From: Nissolia schottii | Lineage: Eukaryota > Streptophyta > Magnoliopsida > Fabales > Fabaceae | Assembly (NCBI GenBank): GCA_003254905.1 | Contig: QANU01077392.1 | Location: forward strand, 62,001 to 126,000 | DNA: 64,000 nt | Reading direction: 5' to 3' | In this document: positions 16,473 through 29,295 of the stretch, one piece after another | Layout: every line of letters begins with the position of its first letter | Numbering within the stretch: position 1 is the first letter of the stretch | Translations under genes and position numbers: made by a program | The notes under the pieces: model-generated | The model's input: the letters and a program-made list of their open reading frames with translations, nothing else | What the model was told of the DNA's origin: nothing | Databases searched by the model: none

Positions 16473-16875
16473 GTTATAAAACCCAACCCGATATTTGACT
16501 TGCCCACCTCACTATATCACTAGGTCATTAGTTTAATTAGTGGGTCACTAGGTTACTTGGTGATTATAATAAGTCGTGGGTCACTAGTATCTGAATCGAA
16601 ATCAATTCCTACAAATAAAGAAATTGAAATTTGTAACCAAATTTGTGCACTAGGATCTTAATTTGTAAAAGAATAAACAAATTCAATTGAGAAAGCAATG
16701 TCATTTTTCCCCCTTTACTAAACCTCATGCTTTTACTTTTTAAGAAAAAAAATTCAAGCATGACCCAACTGGACCAAGTCATCGGGTTTTATGAAACCCA
16801 GTTTGACAAAACTCAACAAAGTTAGACCGGCGATCCATTAAGATATGGTCTCATGATTGGTCCGAGTTTTATAAC
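16473..16875. mobile_element. MITE-like element with GTTATAAAAC inverted ends
   Basis: It begins GTTATAAAACCCAACCCG and ends TCCGAGTTTTATAAC; the ends are inverted repeats over about 10-12 bp. The interior carries GGGTCACTAG repeats and CCCAACTGGACCAAG-type sequence. There is no coding capacity. The interior differs from the other foldbacks in the window. Confidence 0.5.
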
Positions 16876-17109
16876 TATAATTATTTGTGTGTGTGATTGT
16901 TGCAGTAATTATTAGCGCACGAAGAAGTAAGGTCAAGCCCTTGTGACGTGTTACCTGTTTAATGTTAATGTTTTAATTCTTTTAAGTAATTATAATAAAG
17001 TCTCGCACGAGCGAATGACATTGCAGTGAGTTGTTGTTTTTATAATAATTATATGTCCGTTATCTTGTTTTGGTTACACACGACCATAGGTTACCTGATC
17101 AAACCTTCT

Positions 17110-17280
17110 CATCTTCTATGATTTTTATACAGCTTTCCAAGTGTGAATAATACAAGTTGTATATTAATATCAATTTTAACATTTTTTTAGGTATTCACAA
17201 TAGCAATCTTGATTAGTGTTATTATGCATGCTACAATGAAAGCTAAATTATTCATGCGTATTTTAAAGTATTGTTTATTT
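17110..17280 (+). repeat. Direct repeat copy 2 (171 bp)
   Basis: Second copy of the sequence at 15940-16110, in the same orientation and 1170 bp downstream. The copies have diverged by scattered substitutions. Confidence 0.5.
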
Positions 17281-17389
17281 TATTTGACTCTAAAATTCCT
17301 TCAAATTATTATCTAAATTATATACCAAAAGAGAGTTTCAATAAATTAATAGATTAACTCTTAGCCAATTGGGCAAACCCAGAACAATA

Positions 17390-17879
17390 TAGGAGTGTTC
17401 AGTGAATCAGGTAAATTTGTATATTCGACAACTCAAAATAACCCAAATGCTTTTGGGTTGAGTCATGTCTTGAGTAAAAATTTATCAATTTGATTATTAG
17501 TAAGTGAATGGTTTAAAAAATTGACTTAACCCGTCAATTTGACTTACCCATAATATGTATTCTTTTTTAAAAAATATTATTGTATTATTAATTCATGTTT
17601 TTGTTGAAATAAAAATTGATATTTTATTATAAAAATATATCTTAAAAAATAGGTCTTTTATGAAAAAAAATTTGAATGGATAACCTAAGACCCAACCCTA
17701 TTCATTAATAGCAAGATTGGGTTGGGTTGTGTAAAAAAAATAAAAAGATCGACCTAACCCAACCCAATTGTTTGAGGTCGGGCTTGGCTAGGCCAACTTG
17801 TTGAGTTGAACCAAGTTATGAACACATTGAATTGGACCAAGCTGAATTATCGAGTCAAACCGAGTTATGAAGACCCTTA
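17390..17879. mobile_element. hAT-like nonautonomous element
   Basis: The left end TAGGAGTGTTCAGTGAATC resembles Ac/hAT termini (YAGGGRTG...). The reverse complement of the right end reads TAAGGGTCTTCATAACTC, an imperfect match. The interior is rich in subterminal AACCCAACCC / GGGTTGGG motifs, common in plant hAT derivatives. There is no coding capacity and no clear 8-bp target duplication. Confidence 0.5.
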
Positions 17880-18637
17880 ACCTCGGATTGTCTCATGTTT
17901 TCTACGCTTCTCATATTGTTTATTTGGTACTCTCTTGTTGGCCCATTAGCATCTCTATACACATTAGAAGATTAGGGGCCATATATCATATAGAAACCGA
18001 AGTCACAAGTTACCATTCAGTCACATAACACATCAAACCCTTGTTTTTTTTGCTTTACTCAGTACATTACTAAGTACTAACTAGTCTTCTCTTCTCTTTA
18101 CCTTTTGTAATATTTTTCTTGTCTCTTTTGCTCTTTTTTAGATTCTTTTGAGATTAGACCGTTAAAAGAGGAAAATTAACTCCTCTTTCTTCTCGAACAC
18201 CCCCCAATGATTTTGTAGGGTTTTTGCTCACTAGCCCCAAATGTTGGTGCTTTGCCTCTGTCACTTTTATCTACCTTTTTTTTTATAAAAAAAATCCTTT
18301 TTTTTTTCAGGGTTGTTTTCAATTTAGGGTTTTTTGTTTTGTTTTTGGGGCTTTTCCTTTTCTCAATCAACAAGACAATTGATAGAATTTTACTTGCCAG
18401 ATTTTTACTAGGGTTTTCTGATTCACAGAATCACATTGGCTTTGCGGGGGGGGTAAAAGGGGTGTTTGAGAACCCATCAATTTTCGTAGAATTCTCTTAG
18501 GTTTTGAAACGGAGGTTGGGTGAAGTTCTTAGCTCCCTCCTCTCCCTCGCTGGGAGAAAAATAGGGAAAGGGATTGAATTTGCTCCGAACGGAGCGAAAA
18601 AAAACTGTTTTGGCTGCTAAAGAAGAGATTTTGGAAG

Positions 18638-21600
18638 ATGAAACTTGAGAAACCTTCCTGGATTAGGCATGAGGGTATGCAAATTTTCTCCATTGATGTT
18701 CAACCCGGTGGGTTACGGTTTGCTACTGGTGGTGGTGACCACAAGGTATGGCCTTCTTCTCCCCTTTTCAATCTTGCTTTTTTTTCAAAAAAAAAAAATT
18801 TCCAGTTTCAATTTAGTGGTGATTTTGAATTTTGGGTCTGTAACTATTGTTCAAATTGGCCTTTTTGGGTTCATGGAATGTTTTGTGCTATTTTGTTTGA
18901 TATTGCTGCTGAACTCATTGGGAAAGAGAGTGTTGCTTAGGTATTTGATGCATTGCTAGTTAGAGTGCTGTGACTGAGACAGAGAGCAATAATTGATTTA
19001 TTTTTAAGTTAACTTTCAAATAGTCACTTCCTGAGCTATGGGTTTTGCGCAGGTTCGCATATGGAATATGAAGTCTGTTGATCCGGACTTGGAGATTGAT
19101 GATGAGTCTCAGAGGCTTCTCGCCACCCTGAGGGATCATTTTGGGTCTGTAAACTGCGTTAGGTGGGCAAAGCATGGAAGGTATGTTGCGTCGGGGTCCG
19201 ATGATCAGGTGATATTAATTCATGAGAGAAAGCCTGGTTCGGGAACCACAGAATTTGGCAGTGGAGAGCCGCCAGATATTGAGAACTGGAAAGTCGCCAT
19301 GACTTTGAGAGGGCACACTGCAGATGTGGTAATGCAATTGATTTTACTATTTCAACCTCTGTCATTTTCAAAGAAAAAGTCTTTTAAATTTCAGCCAAAT
19401 TAACTCACATTTGCTCTTTGGAAGCAAATTAACCAGATGTCTTTATCATCACCTTGCATATTGAATGCTTTTACCTTTTCAATGAGCATCATTAACTTGG
19501 GATCTATTTGTCCGTGCTTAAAGTAGGTGGATCTTAATTGGTCTTCTGATGACTCCACATTGGCTAGTGCGAGTTTAGACAACACTATCCATATATGGAA
19601 TATGAGCAATGGCATTTGCACTGCTGTTCTAAGGGGGCACTCTAGCCTGGTTAAGGGGGTTACTTGGGATCCTATTGGATCTTTTATAGCAAGTCAATCT
19701 GATGATAAAACTGTCATTATTTGGCGAACTACTGATTGGAGTCTTGTTCACAGGACAGATGGTCACTGGGCGAAATCAGTAAGTATCTTATTTTGAAATC
19801 TATTCTGGGCCAATAAAATTTTATATTTTTTCTAATAGAACAGTGTCCCTTTCAGCTTGGATCAACCTTTTTCAGGCGGCTTGGATGGTCTCCCTGTGGT
19901 CATTTTATAACCACCACTCATGGTTTCCAGAAGCCAAGGCATTCTGCACCTGTGCTAGAGAGAGGGGAATGGTCTGCAACGTTTGACTTCTTAGGACACA
20001 ATGCTCCAATTATCGTGGTGAGGTTCAACCATTCAATGTTCAGAAGGGATGTATCTGATGCTGGGGAAGTGAAGCCTGTACCTGCTGGGTGGTCGAATGG
20101 TGCTTCCAAGACAGGAAGCAACGAGGCACAGCCATACAATGTTATTGCCATTGGAAGTCAGGATCGAACTATAACAGTATGGACTACTGCAAGTCCCCGT
20201 CCTCTTTTTGTGGCTAAGCATTTCTTTACTCAAAGTGTTGTGGATTTATCCTGGTATGCTCTTCATCTATGGATGCATTTCATACGAAGTTTTTAAAATT
20301 AATTTAGCTCTTTTATTTCTTTGAATCATACATCTTTATTGTTATTTTTGCCCATCTTGAAACAGGAGCCCTGATGGGTATACACTTTTTGCGTGTTCCT
20401 TGGATGGATCTGTGGTTAAATTTGATTTTGAGGAGGCAGAACTTGGTCGGAGACTAAGTGATGCTGAACTAGATGAGTTGAAGAGAAGTCGCTATGGTGA
20501 TGTGAGAGGTCGTCAAGCAAAGTTAGCAGAAAGTCCAGCACAATTATTGCTAGAAGCAGCTTCTGCCAAGCAAGCATCTAGCAAAAAAGTGGTTTCTGAT
20601 GTCCAGCCAAACCGGACAATGGCAAAAGCTCATGTGGACGTGGGCATTGCTACGAAGACCGCTGAGCCTCAAGTTGATGATAGTAAGAAGAGTGGAGCTC
20701 CTGTTAGTGATGGGTTAAACAGAGTTACAAAACCTGGCCGGATTTCTAGCCCTGTCAAGCAAAGAGAATATAGACGACCTGATGGCAGAAAACGAATTAT
20801 TCCTGAAGCAGTTGGAGTGCCTGCTCAGCAGGAAAATATTTCTTCTGCTGTTCAGTCGCAAGCACTCGATTTCCCTCTCATGTCAGCTGATAACAGAAAG
20901 GGCATTAATGGAGTTGTATCTAATGATGATGGCATAAGAGGTAATAACTTGGGAGGAGCAGTTGGCAGAAATTTAGATTTAAAAGAGCGTTCTGGGGTTA
21001 CTGCTAGGGCCACAATTTCTGAGAGCCTAGTGATTGAGAAGGTTCCAGCTTCTACTGGCAGGGATGGAAACATCAATGTTGAACAGTTGGGAAATTCGAT
21101 GACTTCTAGTTCCTTGGCTGCTTCTTGTGCAATTCTTTCCATCAGGGTATTTGATAAGAAAGGTGGGGAGGATACTTCACCCGTTTGTTTGGAAGCACGC
21201 CCAAGAGAACATGCTGTCAATGACATTTTAGGGGTGGGAAGTACATCCACGATGAGAGAAACAGAAATTGCTTGCATGAGGGGGTCTGAAACACTTTGGT
21301 CTGATAGAATATCAGGAAAAGTCACTGTTTTAGCTGGAAATGCAAATTTTTGGGCGGTTGGGTGTGAAGATGGATGTCTGCAGGTAAATAGTGCTTTTAT
21401 ATGTATATATGTTTTTCTTTTCACTGCGTAATTCTGTTAAAACTTCTGATATAGTGCACGTCATTGTATTGTAGCTGTTCTCAATGCCCTTTATATTACT
21501 TTTTTTTCAAAAAAAAAAAATATTATTGAGGTAGGTTGCTTGTTTTGTTTTTGAGTTTTTTTAAGGACCAAAAACTTAGATATTGAATCAATGGTTTAAC

Positions 21601-24600
21601 CTTGCAGAATGTCATCATAGTCAATTTTAATATTGTTTGAAAGTACCTATGCTACGCATTTCATTGCATACGTTTACCCTTTATATTATTTTTTTTTTCA
21701 AAAAAAAATTATTGAGGTAGGTTTCTTGTTCTTTTTTTTTTTTAAAGGACCAAAAACTTAAATATTGAATCAATACCTTGCAGAATGTCATCATAGTCAA
21801 TTATAATATTGTTTGAAAGTACCTGTGCTACGCATTTCATTGCACATGTTTACCTTTTAATATCTTTTTAGCATCTCCTTTGCGGCTAGTAAGTCACTAC
21901 AAGCTACCTTTGCAAAATTTCATTGTTGAATGTTACGAAATTATTTGAACATAACTCTGCTCCATCTCTTGCTCAATACATTTATTTTAAAATCTCTGCT
22001 CTGTCATTTGTTGTCAAATTAAGATTCTTTATCTTAAAAGAACCTCCTTTGCATCTATTGGCTCGAACAAGTTGTTATTATCTGTTGTGCACATGCTGCA
22101 GGTTAAAGCTTGCAGACTATGTAATAACTGATTTGAAAAGTTCCTTATGAAAAGAACATCAAATCAGTCCCTAGAGTTTGCAGCACAATCAAATTTGTCC
22201 TCATAGATTCAAATCGATCAAATTCGTCCATGTAGTTAGCAATTGTAAATCAAATTAGTCCCTGGAGTAGACATGCAAAAGGACTAAATTGATTGACATT
22301 TGCCAACTACATGGACGAATTTGATTGATTTGAAACTAAGAGGACACATTTGATTGATGATGCAAACTTCAGGGACTGATTTAACGATTTATTCTACTTA
22401 AAATTATCCCATTTGTATGACCTTGCTGTGCACATGTCAGGCACTTTATGGACACTTTTGGATACTCGAAGATATATTCTACGATGTTTTACTTTTTGAA
22501 TTTTATCAGTATAGTCGAAAATATCATAATAGATAAATAGCAGCATATTTTTATGTTTACAAACCTATGCACACTTTAAAAAGTTTGTTTCTCTTAGTTT
22601 AATATTTGTGCTTTGTGTTAGTTTACACTAATTTTATATATTGTAGCCATGCCGCACCTTACAGTTTTAAAAAATATCTGTATGTGTCTGTCGCATTGTA
22701 TCCGTATCCTGTGTCGTATCCATGCTCTGAATGACACTGATTATTCCATATCAATTGATATCTAAATGTTTAAAATGGCTAACCACTGCATTTAGGCATC
22801 TGTTCTAATCTTCTGCAGCCAGTGTCTTGCTATGCTTTCTTTGCTTTTTCTCCTGTTATCTTCTGTTATTCAGAAGGGGAAAAAAAAAAGTATGAGCAAG
22901 CTTCAGTTTGGAGACATGCTTTTGTCCTCCAAGTCACAGTGACTAATGTGTATGTGATGAGAGTGATGTGTGGTTCTAACATTTTTTTCACTAGTAAAAT
23001 TATGGGAATATAATATCAAAAGCATGGGCAAGATGTTGAACTTACGTTTTGTAATCTATGTTTTTTTTTTTCTAATCTTTTAAATGCTCCTGAGAAGATT
23101 TACACAAAGTGTGGGAGACGAGCAATGCCTGCCATGATGATTGGATCTGCAGCAACATTTGTAGATTGTGATGAATGCTGGAAATTGTTGCTGGTGACAA
23201 GAAAAGGGACCCTTTATTTATGGGATTTATTCAACCGAACCTGTCTCCTTCATGACTCACTGGCATCTCTTGTTGCTTTGAGTCCTAGCTCGTCTGCTAA
23301 AGATGCAGGTACTCCAAATTACCTCCGTATGTAGGAGATGCTTGATTTATAACTACTATCCCAGAGCTGATTATTTTCCTGTTACGAGGACTACTTGTGA
23401 TTTTTCTGACAATTTTTTATAATCTTTGGCTATAAATATTTTTTCAGGCACTATCAAAGTCATATCTGCAAAGCTATCAAAATCTGGTTCTCCTCTAGTT
23501 GTTTTGGCCACTCGCCATGCCTTTCTATTTGACATGAGTCTCAAGTGTTGGCTAAGGATTGCGGATGACTGCTTCCCTGCGTCAAATTTCGCCAGCTCTT
23601 GGAGTTTGGGTTCAATTCAAAGTGGTGAGCTGGCTGCTTTGCAGGTTGATGTTAGAAAATATTTGGCCAGGAAGCCAGGCTGGACTAGGTATGCATTTAT
23701 TAGTATCACCCTGTTCTGTCTTTCTTGCATGTTTCCTTGCTGTAGTTTCGGTCCAATTCTATCAGCTTCATTGTCAGATTATATTGTAGTTCATTACATA
23801 TCTGAAGATTTGGTTATTTAGAATATAAAAGGATACACAAGTGAGTCTTGCAATAGGTACATTGATTGTTTCCTTATTTGAATTTTGTTTTAGGAGGAAA
23901 ACAGAACATGCTTGTCCTCTAGGGCTTTTATTTTAATATTTGTAATTTCATTCTTCCTGCCACCCTTTTTTCCGGTAGTATCCTGATGTTTAGTGCAGCC
24001 CTTTCTAAACACAAATGTTTTGACACAGGTTGACTGATGATGGAGTGCAGACACGAGCTCATTTGGAAGCACAGTTGGCCTCTTCCTTGGCTCTGGGATC
24101 CCCCAATGAGTATCGCCAGTGTTTACTATCTTATGTCCGCTTTCTTGCAAGGTGTAATTCTGTTCCCTTTTTATTTCATATATTCTCCAAATGTGCATAT
24201 AAATCCTAGTTTTAAATGCTTGGTAATTAAGGATACCATTTCTGTGGTCTCTGTGGTTTTGGACTAGTTGCGGACTAAACAGAGATTATAAAATAATTGC
24301 AGAGAAGCGGACGAATCTCGACTACGAGAAGTCTGTGAGAGTTTCCTTGGACCTCCAACTGGGATGACTGAAGCATCCTCAGATTCAAATAGCTTAGCAT
24401 GGAATCCTTTTGTGCTAGTAAGACTAATTTAGTATTATTATTTTTAAGTCAATTAACTTTTGTTGTTGTTGTTCTTAATAACTGTTTAAAAAAAAAAGAG
24501 AGAGAGAGAATCAAGCTAGGAATGGTGGAATGACACTGTAGGGTAAATCCTTTCCAGCATAGGAAAAATAGCTCTTGTTGCTCATCATCTGAAGTTTTCT

Positions 24601-25026
24601 TTTCCATTTGGATCTTTGCAGGGGATGAGGAAGCACAAACTCCTTATGGAAGATATTCTTCCATCGATGGCTTCAAACCGGAAAGTCCAGAGACTGCTCA
24701 ACGAATTCATGGATCTGTTATCCGAATACAAGGTTGCGGATGCTATTCAAGACCGAAAAAATCCCATGTTACCTACGACATCCTCACCTGCTACCAAACA
24801 AATAGAGTGTGGTCCACCAGCAGCACCGGATAAAGTTGAGAGTGCTCCCCTGAAATCGGACCAGAAGCTTCCTGAGCATGCAGCCATAGATAATAAGGAC
24901 AACAATCCTCGGGTGGCAAGAGATCCAGCAGATTCTACTCCTGCGCTTGCAAATGAAGCAGGTGAAGATGTCGTTATGACTGATCAAGTTATCCATGATA
25001 CACAAGTAACGGAAGGCGGTTCTTGA
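18638..25026 (+). CDS. HIRA: HIRA histone H3.3 chaperone, WD40 protein
   Basis: Exons: 18638-18745, 19053-19328, 19527-19778, 19856-20253, 20366-21383, 23098-23308, 23448-23688, 24029-24151, 24303-24417, 24622-25026; 1048 aa, close to other plant HIRAs. HIRA is the nuclear scaffold of the complex that deposits histone variant H3.3 independently of replication. Residues 1-370 form the WD40 propeller: [36 protein letters not shown] and DGSVVKFDF mark blades. The plant-conserved [20 protein letters not shown] follows. [14 protein letters not shown] (about 481-494) corresponds to the ASF1-binding B-domain (RRI-type core). The C-terminal Hira domain contains [18 protein letters not shown] and [14 protein letters not shown]. 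The first ATG in a good context (GAAGATGAAA) opens the conserved [13 protein letters not shown]. All introns are GT-AG. Intron 5 (21384-23097) is enlarged by a tandem duplication and a foldback element. The gene appears intact. Confidence 0.96.
21487..21862 (+). repeat. Tandem duplication in HIRA intron 5
   Basis: Two copies of a unit of about 190 bp start at 21487 and 21677 with CCCTTTATATTA. They share ATTGAGGTAGGTT, GGACCAAAAACTTA, CTTGCAGAATGTCATCATAG and GTGCTACGCATTTCATTGC-type words. Copy 2 lacks a short stretch after TTGAATCAAT. This is a local duplication within the intron. Confidence 0.85.
22161..22382. mobile_element. Foldback MITE in HIRA intron 5
   Basis: Starts AAATCAGTCCCTAGAGTTTG and ends CAAACTTCAGGGACTGATTT. 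Arms of about 85 bp are inverted copies, including AAATTCGTCCATGTAGTT / AACTACATGGACGAATTT. The CAGTCCCT wording resembles the SKD1 intron element (TAGTCCCTGAACTTG), suggesting related families. Confidence 0.8.
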
Positions 25027-27394
25027 CTTGGGCGTCTTATACTATTGGAGGTAGTTTCCTATCTCTAGTGAATCACAACTACTTAGGATGGATGTTGTTA
25101 AAGTGGCCTCTGCATCATGCTGAAAAAGTTACTCCAATTTGCTCAATTGGAAGATATCATAATCTTTCCATTGATGCTCAAGATCTCTACCTGTACACTT
25201 AGAGCTTTCATATATAGCTGATCACACTAACTTGAGCAACACGTCTAAAGTAGCAAAAAGTTGAACTTAGATCATTAGTTTCTACGACCGACGCGAAAGC
25301 AGCTTTGCTTATACGATTTCACGTGCTGGTAAATTAGAGGTGCTAAATGTTGTAAATCCAAAAATTTGGTGTTAGTTTTTGTCTACGTGGTAAATGCATC
25401 TGTGTATTATATGCTGATAGTTTTGGTTAGCTGTTTTTGATTTTGAGATTATACTTTCTAAATATATTTATTTTTTTTCCATATTTCTCAGATATATTAA
25501 GATTCCTTTGGCTTGCATCCTAATATATGTATTTCTTGGTGTTTCTGACGAGAGTGAAATAGGATTTGGATCCTCTAAAGGAAGAGTGGGTGTAAAGTGA
25601 GGGCACTATATTGATCCAATGGTTAATAACTCCTCTTTTCTTACTTTATCACTGTGATCATTACATATGCTCTTAATTCAGTGTTATCTATCATAAGAAT
25701 GGATAAATCTTAGCCTCAAAAGTATGTGCTAGGCCTAGGAATGGTAATGTAGTAATAATACTTAGGTTTTAAAATTTTGCTGGTCTTAAATATATCTTCA
25801 GCATTGTTTTTAGGCTCATTCTAACATGGTCCTCGCACTTGCCAAGACCATTTTGGTCCGGGGTAAAATATAAGAGTTTTAAAAAATTGTGGGATCATGT
25901 AACAATTTTACCAATGAAATTTACATTTTACCCTTCCTTCCTCATTTCTCTCTCTCGCTCTCTCCCAACACTCCCACTATCCCTTTCTCTTCTCCATTTC
26001 CAGCAACACATCTCTTCTCTTCCTACCCCAGCGCCACCTTCCCCATCACCACCTCTCTTGGCCAGAACAAAACCGAGAGGGATTGCAAACCAAAACCCAC
26101 CACTTTGACACCACCGTCAACCTGTCAGGGGAGACATCGCCTCAACCGCCCCATCGCAAGTCTCCGCTAATCATCCCACTGTCATTCTAGCTACCCCCCC
26201 TGGGTTGTCACTGCATCGTTGTTGATGTGCTGCAACAGTTGCTTGTGAACTCGTAGATTTCTATTGCAGTTGTCAAGGTCGTCATCGATGTCGCACCACC
26301 ATACCGCCCTTTGGCCACCATTCACAACCTCATAACCACAACGACATCCACCTCCAACCCACCATCACTCGCCTACAAAAAAAATAATTCGCCTGCAAAA
26401 AACATCGACAATAATTAGGCCACAAAAAACATCACCAAAACTCAAATCTGGTTTGGGTGGTGGTGATGATGAATCTTGAAAATTTGTTGATGGGTGAGGT
26501 TGATGGTGGTGGTCTTAGGGGTAGATGAGGGTTGCGGTGGCGGGTGGCGGGCGACAGAGGTGGAGGATTAGATTTTGGCTGTGGTGAGGTGATTATGCTA
26601 ACTAATTAATAATTAAACCAACTAATTATCCAACTAATTATAATTTGGACTTAAATTGTTACCAACAGTAGAAATTAAATACTTACCCAAGGACCATATT
26701 GCAAAATCAAAATTATATTTTCATAAATTTTGGGGTCAAAAATAATAATTGAAGTTCTATTATATAAACCGTCTGATCAAAAATCAATGGATAAAACACT
26801 CTGATCCATTTTAGAATTAGCCTTGTTTTTATCTTAATCTTGTAAAATTTTGTTATGCCTTACCGAGCCATGTCCAGCATGTTTAAAAACTTGCATGTTT
26901 AGTTACCCATTTTGGTAAGATAATCAACACAAGTATTTCCTTTCCGTCTCTTGGCCTGCTTAATAAGTTTGCATGTGTTGAATTGGGCTATCCAAAAAAT
27001 TAGAAAACAAAACAAGAGTTAAGTTCAAATGGTCAATACTTGATCCACCTTCATGGCTTCATCCAAGCAATTAACAGTGTTGTCTGCATTGGTCTAATCA
27101 ACTTAAACATAAATTCGTCGATATTCCTAAAGTAAGAAAAAAACGTTCTATTCTATTCGCTATTTGACATTCTAATCATTTTATTAGAAGTTATAACACA
27201 AGTGTGTTAAACAATACACGTGCTATTGATTTATTTAATATTGTTTGGGGAAATTTACTTTACCTATGAGATTTTGGTAAACTTTAACAGGCGTCTTAAA
27301 ACACAAATTAATAATAGGGTTGATTTGTTGGTAAAGGGACATAAAGAAAGCATTCCTGATTTGCTGTTTAGGGATGGGCTGTGAGTCTGTGACT

Positions 27395-27462
27395 GTGAGG
27401 CCTCATTCAATGAGGAACAGTGATGCTGGTTGGTGGGACTTGCTTGCAGTGAGGCCTCATTC
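27395..27462. repeat. Pair of TGAGGCCTCA palindromes
   Basis: GTGAGGCCTCATTCA occurs twice, 54 bp apart, each copy holding the perfect 10-bp palindrome TGAGGCCTCA (27396-27405 and 27450-27459). No gene is nearby. Confidence 0.6.
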
Positions 27463-29251
27463 ATATTTACTTTATCTTGTTATTACTTCACTCTTTCTAC
27501 TTTATTTTTATTTTTAATATACGTTGATGATTCAATAATGATGTTATTTGTACATCACTCCTAAGTAACTCTTTTTGATTTTTTACATAAATAAATATAT
27601 ATCCTACGTTTTTCATCCTAATACATGTGCATAACGATACTCAATGACATACTACAATTGTTCTCTTCTACAATTCCATTCAAATTTAACCTCTAATCTA
27701 TATGCATCAAAGGGTGCGCTCTTGACCTTGTCCATTACTTCACAATATATTGTTTTCTTCTCAAACAATGAAACGGCAAAAGTAATTTTCATCCCTAGCA
27801 ACAAGAAATAATAAATAAGACTTTAGTCAAAGTTATATCTTTGCTCCGAGGAAGAAATTGACTTGAGTTACTTGCTTGTGGTTGTGGCCCAATTTCTATC
27901 TCCTTTGTTAGATTAAATCATGCAGATGCACCTTTCTTCATCACAATATACCTTTCACTCTTCCACTCACTCAATATACATAAGATATTTCTGACTCTTA
28001 TATCTGCTGTACAACCCCCCCACCCCCCCACCCCCAAAGTAACATCCATCATTGTCCAAATCCAGCTTGCTGAAATACCTTCTTATCACCTACTCCTCAA
28101 AGACCACATGGTTAAAGGGGCTTAAGAATGTACAAATGTTATCAAGTGGCAATTATTACGAACCAGAACCAGATGGAGTATATGTTATATATGTGTAGTT
28201 TTTCCTATTCTTGTTCATGTGAGCAAAATCTTACAGCACATGCAAGACCAAAACAAATTAATTAGGGTATTCAAAGTCGTTTGCTCAAAAGGGTATAGAA
28301 CATTATTATATATTATTATTAATTGATTCATGTATGGATCTTTGTTTGTTATGTAAAACCCTTTGGTCATGCCATATGTGGCAACTTCCCCCAATACCAA
28401 GAGAACTAAAACCCACAGCCACAGGGACTGATCACCTAAATGCCCTAATTAACCTGCCATGCTAGTGTATCACACACACACACACACATATATATCAATT
28501 TATTTTATGGCACTTTTGACCGAAATGCACATTTATTATTATTGACTAAAAATGGTCCCCTAAGTTGGCGTGTTCAGCATACAGTAGCTAGCCTTCCCAA
28601 TTTCCACATGATGACAATTTTCACCCACTAAATATATCCAATATTTTAGTGTGTTTGGAGTTTGTCTAGTAAGTAAAATAGATTTTGAATAAATTCAATT
28701 GGTTATAAGTACTTAGTACTAGCGTAATGATATATGATACCATAACTTTAATTTATAGGCGGCACTGAGGTTTAATTAAACTTATTACGTAAAATATCTA
28801 AATTTCTCTACACTAAATCCTAAATTTAATTTAAAAAAGTGATTTTGATGTGAAAATTGTAGATTAATATTAGGTAAAATAGTTTTGCGTATATAATTAC
28901 TGAAACATATATGAATTTATTTATTTTTTATCTGAACCTTATTCATGCTATACTTATTTATACTTTAATTTTTGTTCTTAAATTATAAAATATATCCTAT
29001 ATATTTTTTAATTTTTTAAATTAATGTTATATACACATATATTATAATCTATACAATTAAATAGAGTCCTTCTCTTTAACTACTATTTATTTGGTGCACA
29101 ACTTTTATTCTCATGTCCTAACATGAGTTGCGGTTATTCTCCACCTCTATTTACATTTTTTTACACGCATTTCAACTTGCAGTTTTTTTTATACACATTT
29201 TACTTAAATTATATTATTTTACAATCCTAGGTCATTACAGATTAAAAAAAT

Positions 29252-29295
29252 CAGCTTAATAGACACTAATAGACACATAAGTGTCTGTTAAGCTG
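29252..29295. repeat. Hairpin palindrome, CAGCTTAAYAGACAC family, site 1
   Basis: CAGCTTAATAGACACT at the left and AAGTGTCTGTTAAGCTG at the right pair with one or two mismatches around an 11-base loop. The same AGACAC..GTGTCT palindrome recurs at 49964-49990 and 51886-51910. Confidence 0.6.

Larger units (their letters stand above)
12444..18637. other. Repeat-rich intergenic region between protease and HIRA
   Basis: About 6.2 kb with no credible gene. It holds a tandem pair of MITE-like units (12865-13351), a small foldback (13797-13890), a 171-bp sequence present twice 1170 bp apart (15940 and 17110), an inverted-repeat element (16473-16875) and a hAT-like element (17390-17879). The last few hundred bases before 18638 should hold the HIRA promoter and 5' UTR, including a G9 run near 18446 and several poly-T tracts. 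Confidence 0.75.

Noticed and set aside
20852-21424. A 190-residue minus-strand frame opposite HIRA
   Set aside because: It lies entirely across the large HIRA exon 5 and its coding phase; it is a shadow frame with no independent support.
28014-28036. C-tract cluster as an i-motif or quadruplex regulatory element
   Set aside because: The tracts could fold in principle, but there is no gene nearby and no further support; homopolymer error is as likely.
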